Assembly: GCA_964527835.1 (NCBI GenBank)
Contig: CAZGNV010000013.1
Coordinates: 22,285-86,284 of the forward strand
From: JAFDCJ01 sp964527835
GTDB lineage: Bacteria > Desulfobacterota > Desulfobacteria > Desulfobacterales > JAFDCJ01
Reading direction: 5' to 3'
DNA: 64,000 nucleotides
The notes under the pieces are model-generated. The model had not been told where the DNA came from and searched no databases. It worked only from the letters and a program-made list of their open reading frames with translations. Each line of letters begins with the position of its first letter. Position 1 is the stretch's first letter. The translations under genes and the position numbers were made by a program. This document shows positions 40,753 through 47,923 of this stretch, in pieces.

Positions 40753-41796
40753 ATGAAAAAGCAAGGCAACAGGTGGTCAAGGGCACTTTGGGTCGTGTTG
40801 ATTGGAGCGACTCTGATCGTATCGGGCCTTGGGCGGCCGGCGACGGCCGCCGATCTGCCGAAAATGCGTCTTAAGGTCGCCCAGGCGATGATGGCCAAAA
40901 CCAGCAACACCCATAAACTGATTGAAGAAATGTGTGCGGCGATCACCAAACGCACCGGCGGCAAGCTGACTTTCCACATTTTTGGGCCTGAAATCGGCGA
41001 CTGGACCGAACTGGAGCGCATGACCATGAAAGGCGCCGTGGACCTGCAGTTCAATGCCTTCGACACCTCGCTGGATCCGCGCTGGAACATCAGCTATCTT
41101 CCCTTCCTGGCCAGCACCTGGGAGGAAGTGGCCAAGGTGTATGCCATGGGTGGTCCTTACGATCAACTCGGCAAAGAATGGGCCGAAGATGCTGGCCTGT
41201 ATTACCTGGGGACCTGGTTGAACACCATGGGCAGCATCGGGTTGAACCGCAAGCCTGTTGTCAATACCGCCCAGGCCAAGGGGGTTAAAATCCGGGTTCC
41301 CGGCCTGGACATTTTCAAGTGCTACGTGGAAAAGATGGGCTTTACCACCGTCACCATTCCGTGGGCCGAAACCCCCACCGCGATTTCCACCGGCGTGGCC
41401 GACGGCTGGGTGGGCAGCGGCGCGGTTTATATGTATGACCTGTTCCGCGACGTGGCAAAAACCATGGTGGTTACCTATGATTTTGGTGAGGTCTGGGCCA
41501 TCACCGCGAACCTGAAACGCTGGAATGCTTTGCCCCGGGAATACCAGCAGATCATTCAGGAAGAGGCCGACAAGGTAATCCTCAAGCACCTGGAACAAGT
41601 GAAGGATGAAGAGCTCACCTACCAGCAGAAACTCAGAGACCACGGCTGGACCATCGTGGATATGGCCAAGGACCATCCGGCGGAACTCAAGGCGTGGCGG
41701 GATCAGGCGCGGCAATGCTGGGATGTCTTTGAGCCGGTGGTGGGAAAAATCTGGATGGACAAGATTAAATCCTTGATGGGCATGGAAGTCAAATAG
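40753..41796 (+). CDS. dctP: TRAP transporter periplasmic solute-binding protein DctP
   Basis: A 347-residue exported binding protein with a Sec signal (hydrophobic ALWVVLIGATLIVSGLG, cleavage near ATAA) and DctP-family features: KRTGGKLTFHIFGPEIGDWT, GVKIRVPGLDIFKCYVEKMG and the ETPTAISTGVADGW region where the conserved Arg/selectivity helix lies. AGGAGG precedes the ATG. The ligand is unknown; its place in a sarcosine oxidase island suggests a methylated amino acid or related organic acid. Stem-loops flank the gene on both sides, typical for raising binding-protein level over the permeases. Confidence 0.9.
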   Translation: MKKQGNRWSRALWVVLIGATLIVSGLGRPATAADLPKMRLKVAQAMMAKTSNTHKLIEEMCAAITKRTGGKLTFHIFGPEIGDWTELERMTMKGAVDLQFNAFDTSLDPRWNISYLPFLASTWEEVAKVYAMGGPYDQLGKEWAEDAGLYYLGTWLNTMGSIGLNRKPVVNTAQAKGVKIRVPGLDIFKCYVEKMGFTTVTIPWAETPTAISTGVADGWVGSGAVYMYDLFRDVAKTMVVTYDFGEVWAITANLKRWNALPREYQQIIQEEADKVILKHLEQVKDEELTYQQKLRDHGWTIVDMAKDHPAELKAWRDQARQCWDVFEPVVGKIWMDKIKSLMGMEVK

Positions 41797-41935
41797 CAGG
41801 TTGCATTCCATCAAACGTCTGTTTGCTGCGGGGCTTCCTTTTTGGCGGATTTGCGGCCGCCCACCCCGGTTGAATGCACAACCCATTGATCAGGGGCGAC
41901 GTTCCACCAGCACGTCTGGCAGCAAATACCGCCGG

Positions 41936-41978
41936 GGCGGGATGCGACCCCTTTGGCCCGATGCGGTTGCATCCCGCC
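41936..41978. other. long stem-loop between dctP and dctQ
   Basis: GGCGGGATGCGACC pairs with GGTTGCATCCCGCC (14 bp, one G-U) around a 15-base loop. It is the main feature of the 300-base gap; the short plus-strand frame at 41801-42058 is not convincing. It probably protects the upstream dctP message. Confidence 0.55.
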
Positions 41979-42095
41979 TGCTGGGGGGGGTCTGGCGAAA
42001 CAACCTGATCTGTGATAGGGGCCTGAAAGTGGGCGTTCACGATTTGCCCGCTGGATAACTTTGACTCTCAACCGACTGCCTGGACGTTGAACGCC

Positions 42096-42590
42096 ATGAT
42101 CGCTATTTTGAAAAAAATTGATGCCGCCATGGCCGCCGCCCAGCGGGGAATTCTGTTTTTTCTGATGGCCCTGCTGACCAGCGCCATGTTTGCCGAGGTG
42201 ATCACCCGCTATTTTTTCCACACTTCCCTGTTTGGCCTGGAACAGTTTATCGGATACGCTTCGGTGTGGGTCTACATGCTTGGCTCGTCCTACGGCACTT
42301 ACGAACGCAGCCATATCAAGGCCGAATTTATCGGCATCCTGTTTAAAAACCCCCGGATCCGTAACGCAGTGCGTTGCATTGCAGCGCTGATATCCACCGC
42401 CATGTCGGCCGTATTTGCCAAATGGAGTTATGATTTTTGCGCTGACAGCATCCGCATGCATGAAACCACACCGACCCACGGGGTGCCCATGATTTATTTT
42501 CAACTATCTCTGCTGGTGGGAGCAGTTTTGATGGTCGTCTATTTTGCTTGGGAGGCCATTGACACCGGCCGCCAGGCCTATCGTGGATGA
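42096..42590 (+). CDS. dctQ: TRAP transporter small permease DctQ
   Basis: A 164-residue protein with four hydrophobic helices and the DctQ signature: AEVITRYFFHTSLFGLEQF and SSYGTYERSHIKAEFIG. It pairs with the large permease encoded 18 bases downstream. ATG 42096 is preferred to a TTG nine bases earlier. Confidence 0.88.
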   Translation: MIAILKKIDAAMAAAQRGILFFLMALLTSAMFAEVITRYFFHTSLFGLEQFIGYASVWVYMLGSSYGTYERSHIKAEFIGILFKNPRIRNAVRCIAALISTAMSAVFAKWSYDFCADSIRMHETTPTHGVPMIYFQLSLLVGAVLMVVYFAWEAIDTGRQAYRG

Positions 42591-42608
42591 GTTTAGGAAA
42601 GCAATAGC

Positions 42609-43913
42609 ATGGAAGCAGTTGTGTTCGGCTTTGTTTTGGTTATCGTGCTGATTGTCATCGGCGTGCCGGTTGCCATGGCCTTCGGCGTTTTATCTTTTTA
42701 CCTTGTTTTATGGTCGGGTGCCGATGCCTCCTATCTGATACCCACAACCTATATCAAAATTCGCTCCGTGGTGCTGCTTTCCGTTCCCTTGTTTATTCTT
42801 TTCGGGAATTTGCTGGATGCCAGCGGTTTGGCCAGGCGCATGATCGAATTCGTCAACTCCATTATCGGCCACATCAAAGGAGGGCTTGGGGCCGTGACGG
42901 TGGTGGCGACTGCCATGTTCAGCGCCATTTCGGGCACCGACTCGGCCGCCATTGCCTGTATCGGCACGGTGATGATTCCCAGGCTCGAAGAGCACGGCTA
43001 CCCCAAGGGCCATGCCACGGCCCTGGTGGCTTGCTCTGGGATTCTGGGGCAGTTGGTCCCGCCAAGCGTGCCCATGATTTTTTATGCCATTATCACCGGC
43101 AATTCCATTCCCGCCGTCTGGCTGGCAACCATCGGACCTGCTGCCGTTATCGTTGTCATATATTGCTTTTTGAGCGGGTTTGCCGTCCGCCGACTCCCAA
43201 TTAAAGTGATCGCCAAAGCACCGACTTTCGGCGAACACATGGGCAATATTCGACGCAGCATGGTCAAGGCCCTGCCGGTACTGGTCATTCCCCTCATCGT
43301 TCTGGGAGGCATTTACGGCGGGATCGTCACTCCCACTGAGGGGGCCTGCCTGGGGGTGTTTTATGTCTTGGCCATCGCCCTGTTGTTCTATCGAGCCATT
43401 GGGTTTGCGGATATCTACCGTTCCATGACGTCTGCGGCCATCATCAGCGGCGTGGTCATCATCATGATTTTTTTCACCGAAGTCAGCAGCAAAATTCTGA
43501 TTGTGGAAGGGATCACCGAAGATTTGTCCAACTGGGTTATGGCCATTTCTCCCAACATGTACGTTGTTCTTTTGCTGCTAAATGTCGTCTTGCTTTTGAT
43601 GGGCATGATGATGAACGATTTGAGCGGGACGGTACTGGCCGCAGCCATCTTGTATCCCATTGCCATCAAAGCAGGCGTGCATCCCTTGCATTTTGCCGCC
43701 ATTGTGGGCGTCAACCTCGGGTTGGGAACCGTCACTCCCCCCACGGCCCCGATGCTCTTTTTGGCAGGCCGGATCGGCAACTGCAGCGCGGATGAATATA
43801 TGCGGCCGGCCATGTTTTTCATGTGGGTGGGCATGCTGCCGGTGCTGTTCATCACAACTTATTGGCCAGCCCTTTCACTGACCATTCCGCGTTTGGCGGG
43901 TTATATCCGCTAG
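42609..43913 (+). CDS. dctM: TRAP transporter large permease DctM
   Basis: A 434-residue membrane protein of the DctM type. Characteristic regions are SVPLFILFGNLLDASGLARR, ATAMFSAISGTDSAAIACIG, LGQLVPPSVPMIFYAIITGN and the C-terminal LGLGTVTPPTAPMLFLAGRI. It forms the ion-coupled translocation path with DctQ. It completes a dctPQM set inside the sarcosine island. The 250-base gap to the next gene holds nothing I can assign. Confidence 0.92.
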   Translation: MEAVVFGFVLVIVLIVIGVPVAMAFGVLSFYLVLWSGADASYLIPTTYIKIRSVVLLSVPLFILFGNLLDASGLARRMIEFVNSIIGHIKGGLGAVTVVATAMFSAISGTDSAAIACIGTVMIPRLEEHGYPKGHATALVACSGILGQLVPPSVPMIFYAIITGNSIPAVWLATIGPAAVIVVIYCFLSGFAVRRLPIKVIAKAPTFGEHMGNIRRSMVKALPVLVIPLIVLGGIYGGIVTPTEGACLGVFYVLAIALLFYRAIGFADIYRSMTSAAIISGVVIIMIFFTEVSSKILIVEGITEDLSNWVMAISPNMYVVLLLLNVVLLLMGMMMNDLSGTVLAAAILYPIAIKAGVHPLHFAAIVGVNLGLGTVTPPTAPMLFLAGRIGNCSADEYMRPAMFFMWVGMLPVLFITTYWPALSLTIPRLAGYIR

Positions 43914-44166
43914 AAAAAACCTGCTCGAGGTGTTGCTTAAATCAACAAGCTGTCATTGAAGGTGCGACCAGCGCTGCATCCATTGACGAGGCAATAGCCT
44001 ATAGGGCCGCCGCGTTTAACTGCCGGGCTCATTTTAAAAATCCTTGCGATCGCCAACTAAACATGCAATTTTAGATGGATCATCCGGCTGGATTTTGACC
44101 GGTTGCTGAATAAATTTGTCAGTCAACGCGGTTCGGAATGGACCACCGGATGGAAAGGAGACTGCG

Positions 44167-45168
44167 ATGGCGTTTAATCTTAAAAATCGACACTTCTTGA
44201 AGTTGCTGGATTTTACCGCCGAGGAAATCATGTTTTTGCTGCACCTGGCCCGGGACCTGAAGAAAGCCAAGTATGCCGGGGTTGAGCAGCCGCGGTTGAC
44301 GGGCAAGAACATCGCCCTGATCTTTGAAAAAGCCTCCACCCGCACCCGCTGCGCCTTTGAGGTGGCGGCCTACGACCAGGGGGCCCATGTCACCTACCTG
44401 GGGCCCTCCGGCTCCCAGCTGGGAGCCAAGGAATCCATGAAGGATACGGCCCGGGTGCTGGGCAGGATGTACGACGGGATTCAGTACCGGGGCTTTGGCC
44501 AGGAAATTGTCGAAACCCTGGCCCGCCATGCCGGGGTGCCGGTCTGGAACGGCTTGACCAACGAGTTTCACCCCACCCAGGTGCTGGCGGATCTGCTGAC
44601 CATGACGGAGCACGGCGACAAACCCTTGAACCAGGTGCAATTCGCCTACCTGGGCGATGCGCGCAACAACATGGCCAACTCCCTGCTGGTGGGCGCGGCC
44701 AAAATGGGCATGGATTTTCGTTTGGTGGCCCCCCCAAGCGTGCAGCCGGATAAAAAACTTGTGGCGCAGGCCGAAGAGATTGCCCGGCAGACCGGAGCCC
44801 GGATCAGCGTCACCGCTGACCTGGAGCAGGGGGTTCGCGGCTGTGATTTTCTCTACACCGATGTGTGGGTTTCCATGGGCGAGCCGGAAGAAGTGTGGCA
44901 GGAAAGAATCGAGCTGCTGCAACCCTACCAGGTCAATGCAGCGGTCATGGAAAAAACCGGCAACCCACAGGTGAAGTTTTTGCACTGCCTGCCGGCGTTT
45001 CACAATCGCGAAACCGTCATCGGCGAAGAGGTTTACCGCAAGTTCGGCCTGGAGGCCATGGAGGTCAGCGAAGAGGTGTTCGAATCCGAGGCCTCCATCG
45101 TGTTTGACGAGGCGGAAAACAGGATTCACACTATCAAGGCGGTGATGGTGGCCACCCTGGGCGCTTGA
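44167..45168 (+). CDS. argF: ornithine carbamoyltransferase
   Basis: A 333-residue enzyme converting ornithine plus carbamoyl phosphate to citrulline and phosphate, or the reverse in catabolic forms. Motifs are the carbamoyl-phosphate site EKASTRTRC, the substrate loop DVWVSMGEPEE and the catalytic HCLPAFHN. AAAGGAG precedes ATG 44167. Length and the MEVSEEVFESEASIVFDEAE end resemble both ArgF of enterics and catabolic ArcB. Its place between a TRAP system and hydroxypyruvate reductase, not an arg operon, favours a catabolic or salvage role, but this is not proved. Confidence 0.92.
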   Translation: MAFNLKNRHFLKLLDFTAEEIMFLLHLARDLKKAKYAGVEQPRLTGKNIALIFEKASTRTRCAFEVAAYDQGAHVTYLGPSGSQLGAKESMKDTARVLGRMYDGIQYRGFGQEIVETLARHAGVPVWNGLTNEFHPTQVLADLLTMTEHGDKPLNQVQFAYLGDARNNMANSLLVGAAKMGMDFRLVAPPSVQPDKKLVAQAEEIARQTGARISVTADLEQGVRGCDFLYTDVWVSMGEPEEVWQERIELLQPYQVNAAVMEKTGNPQVKFLHCLPAFHNRETVIGEEVYRKFGLEAMEVSEEVFESEASIVFDEAENRIHTIKAVMVATLGA

Positions 45169-45202
45169 CAGTGGCGGCCCGACTTAGAGAGAGGTGATGG
45201 CG

Positions 45203-46342
45203 ATGGAAAAATGGAAGATTCACAATCCTGCCGGAAACAGGCGGGTGGTGGTCACCAAGCAGCTTCCCGGGTCGCTGTGGCTCGAACGGTTGATCGCCGC
45301 CGACTGCCGGGTGGAGGTCTGCACGTCCACGGAGGTTCTCAGCGGGGAGGAAATCAAAGCGGCCATCGGGAAGCGCTGCGATGCCGTTATGGGGCAGCTG
45401 ACCGAAGACTGGTCAGAGGAGTTGTTCAGCGCCCTCAAGGCTGCCGGCGGCACGGCATACAGCAACGTGGCCGTGGGCTATAACAACGTGGATGTGGAGG
45501 CTGCCACCCTCCACGGCATCCCGGTGGGCAACACGCCGGGGGTTTTGACCGAAACCACGGCCCAGATGGCTGTGGCCCTGACATTTGCGGCCGCGCGGCG
45601 CATCGGGGAAGCCGAACGGTTTCTGCGGGCCGGCAAATATAAAGGCTGGCTGATGACCCTTTTTCTGGGAGAGCTGCTGTGGCGCAAGACAATCGGCATT
45701 ATCGGCGCCGGCCGCATCGGGGCGGCCTACGCGCGCATGATGGTTGAAGGGCACAAGATGAATCTTGTTTATTATGACATTCATCCCAACAAGGCGCTCG
45801 AAGACGACATCGCCGCTTACAGCGATTTTCTCGAATCCCGCGGCCAGGCGCCGGTATCCTGCCGGCGGGCGGACAGCGTCGAAGAGTTGCTGACACAGGC
45901 CGACTGCGTCAGTGTGCACACCGTGCTGGACGAAAGCACCCATCACCTGATCAATGCCCGGCGGCTGGAGCTGATGAAGGAAAACGCCGTTTTGATCAAC
46001 ACCAGCCGTGGCCCGGTGATCGACGAGGCGGCCCTGGTCGCCCACTGCCGCAGCCATCCCAATTTCAGGGCCGGGCTGGACGTGTTCGAAAATGAACCGG
46101 ACCTGGCGCCGGGATTGAGCGAACTGGAAAACGTGGTCATTGTACCCCACATTGCTTCGGCCACTCAATGGACGCGGCAGGGAATGGCCACGCTGGCGGC
46201 TAGCAATGTGGCCGGGCTGCTGCTGGGATATCCAGTCTGGAACCGCCCGGATATTCTGCCGTTTCTGGAACCATCCCCGCCCAAAGCCGCGCCGAGCATC
46301 GTCAATGCCGACGCGCTCAATTTGCCGCTGTATGAAGGTTGA
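45203..46342 (+). CDS. hydroxypyruvate reductase, plant peroxisomal HPR1-like
   Basis: A 379-residue NAD(P)H-dependent D-2-hydroxyacid dehydrogenase. Nearly every landmark of plant HPR1 as I recall it is present: IHNPAGNRRVVVTKQLPG, GQLTEDWSEELFSALKAAGG, SNVAVGYNNVDVEAA, VGNTPGVLTETTA, IIGAGRIGAAYARMMVEG, TSRGPVIDEAALV and the C-terminal SPPKAAPSIVNADALNLP. It should reduce hydroxypyruvate (and glyoxylate) to glycerate. With sarcosine oxidase next door, this fits the glycine-serine-hydroxypyruvate-glycerate route. ATG 45203 has GAGG eight bases upstream; two earlier in-frame starts overlap that site. Confidence 0.87.
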   Translation: MEKWKIHNPAGNRRVVVTKQLPGSLWLERLIAADCRVEVCTSTEVLSGEEIKAAIGKRCDAVMGQLTEDWSEELFSALKAAGGTAYSNVAVGYNNVDVEAATLHGIPVGNTPGVLTETTAQMAVALTFAAARRIGEAERFLRAGKYKGWLMTLFLGELLWRKTIGIIGAGRIGAAYARMMVEGHKMNLVYYDIHPNKALEDDIAAYSDFLESRGQAPVSCRRADSVEELLTQADCVSVHTVLDESTHHLINARRLELMKENAVLINTSRGPVIDEAALVAHCRSHPNFRAGLDVFENEPDLAPGLSELENVVIVPHIASATQWTRQGMATLAASNVAGLLLGYPVWNRPDILPFLEPSPPKAAPSIVNADALNLPLYEG

Positions 46343-46381
46343 TGAAGTCGCTCGAAAATCGACTTTTTGCGACTTCATCAA
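46339..46381. repeat. dispersed repeat family 1, compact hairpin copy
   Basis: TTGATGAAGTCGC pairs perfectly with GCGACTTCATCAA (13 bp) around the 17-base loop TCGAAAATCGACTTTTT. It overlaps the stop codon of the hydroxypyruvate reductase gene. This copy shows that the left and right ends of the family are inverted repeats of each other. Confidence 0.8.
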
Positions 46382-46420
46382 GACTATGATCGACAGTGAT
46401 TGCCTGTCAGGAGAAAACCC

Positions 46421-47644
46421 ATGTTTGGAAAGTACAAGCCCCTGTGGGGCCCGCGGCGCCGGCTCAAATCCAGCTATGACGCGGTGATTATCGGCGGCGG
46501 TCTGCATGGCCTGGCCACGGCCTATTTTCTGGCCCGCGATCACGGCATGACCGATGTCGCAGTCATCGAAAAGCGCTTTATCGGCTTTGGCGGTGCCGGC
46601 CGCAACACCGCCATCGTGCGCGCCAACCAGCGCACCCAGCAAAACGTACCCTTCTACAAGGAAGCCCTGGAGCTGTGGCCGGTGCTGACCCGGGAGCTGG
46701 ATTTCAACCTGATGTTTTACAACTGCGGCAACCTGAACCTGGTGCACGGCGAGGCCGCCATGAATGCCGCGCGCATGAACGTTGCCACCGCGCAGTTTTG
46801 CGGGGTGGAAAGCCACCTGATCGATGCCCGTCAGTGCAAGGAAATGATGCCGGCCCTCAACATGTCCGAGGACATCACCTATCCGATTTTCGGCGCCATG
46901 TATCATCCGCCGGGCGGGATTTTACGCCATGATGCGGTGGTTTGGGGCCTGGCCAAGGGCGCTGCCGCCCGGGGAGTGCATATTCAGCAGCAGACGGCCG
47001 CAACGGGCATTGGTGTTAAGAACGGCAAGATCGTTTCGGTGGACACCGAGCAGGGCAAGATCAACACCCCGCGGGTATTGCTGTCAGCCGGCGGGTACAC
47101 GGCCGATCTGGCCTACCGGATGCTGGGGATCCAGCTGCCCATCAGCGTTTTGACCATCCAGTCCATGGTGACCCAGCCGCTCAAGCCGCTGCTCAACCAC
47201 GTGATCTCCTCGGGCGCCTATCACGTTTACGCCAACCAGACACTGAAAGGCGAGATTGCCACCGGCGCCCACATGGATCCCTGGCCGAACTACACCACCC
47301 AGACGACGGCCCATTACATCAAGCACCAGGCCGAAGCCCTTGCCGAGCTGCTGCCGTGTTTAAGGGGGGTGAAGTTCATGCGCCACTGGGCCGGGCTGGC
47401 CGACATGACGCCGGACATGGCGCCCATTATGGACGGCAATGACACGGTTGACGGGTTTTACCTGGACTGCGGCTGGGGATATTTCGGTTTTAAATCCTGC
47501 AGCGCGGTGGGCAAATACATGGCGCAGTTCATGGCCAGCGGAAACTGTCCCCAGATTTTAAAGCCGTTTCACCTGCGCCGTTTTGAGCAGCACCGCCTGA
47601 TGGGCGAAACGCCGGCGCTGGTCAATTACACCGCAAACAATTAA
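46421..47644 (+). CDS. soxB: sarcosine oxidase beta subunit
   Basis: A 407-residue flavoprotein. The FAD loop is VIIGGGLHGLATAYFLARDH, followed by GFGGAGRNTAIVRANQRTQQN, a SoxB hallmark. The C-terminus has MRHWAGLADMTPDMAPIMDG and CGWGYFGFKSCSAVGKYMAQ. In the heterotetramer, beta binds FAD and covalent FMN and oxidises sarcosine to glycine and formaldehyde, or methylene-tetrahydrofolate. AGGAGA precedes the ATG. The gene order soxB-D-A-G matches classical soxBDAG operons. Confidence 0.93.
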   Translation: MFGKYKPLWGPRRRLKSSYDAVIIGGGLHGLATAYFLARDHGMTDVAVIEKRFIGFGGAGRNTAIVRANQRTQQNVPFYKEALELWPVLTRELDFNLMFYNCGNLNLVHGEAAMNAARMNVATAQFCGVESHLIDARQCKEMMPALNMSEDITYPIFGAMYHPPGGILRHDAVVWGLAKGAAARGVHIQQQTAATGIGVKNGKIVSVDTEQGKINTPRVLLSAGGYTADLAYRMLGIQLPISVLTIQSMVTQPLKPLLNHVISSGAYHVYANQTLKGEIATGAHMDPWPNYTTQTTAHYIKHQAEALAELLPCLRGVKFMRHWAGLADMTPDMAPIMDGNDTVDGFYLDCGWGYFGFKSCSAVGKYMAQFMASGNCPQILKPFHLRRFEQHRLMGETPALVNYTANN

Positions 47645-47656
47645 GCAAAGGGGAAG

Positions 47657-47923
47657 ATGAGCATGGCACTGACGTTGACCTGCCCGATCTGCGGCGAGCG
47701 CAACGGGTATGAATTTCGCTATGGAGGCCAAGACAAGGGTCCACGGCCGGCGGACGAGGAGCTTGCGCCGGAGCAGTGGTGTGAATATGTGCACCTGAGT
47801 CCATGCGTGGCGGGGATTCAAAAGGAATGGTGGTGCCACAAGGACGGCTGCGGCGTCTGGTTTACCACCGAGCGGGATACCACCACCAGTCTTGAAGTCA
47901 GACATGCGGAGAAGAGCCAATGA
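47657..47923 (+). CDS. soxD: sarcosine oxidase delta subunit
   Basis: An 88-residue zinc-binding subunit. The ligands are visible in TCPICGERNGYEF and WWCHKDGCGVWF, with EQWCEYVHL between. Size and position between soxB and soxA are as expected. Its ATG lies 12 bases after the soxB stop and its end overlaps the soxA start by four bases (ATGA), giving strict coupling. Confidence 0.93.
   Translation: MSMALTLTCPICGERNGYEFRYGGQDKGPRPADEELAPEQWCEYVHLSPCVAGIQKEWWCHKDGCGVWFTTERDTTTSLEVRHAEKSQ

Noticed and set aside
41801..42058. 85-codon frame between dctP and dctQ
   Set aside because: It contains the long stem-loop, has no ribosome site and shows no family resemblance.
45413..46906. 497-codon antisense frame over hydroxypyruvate reductase and soxB
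   Set aside because: It crosses two well-defined genes and a repeat and has no motifs.
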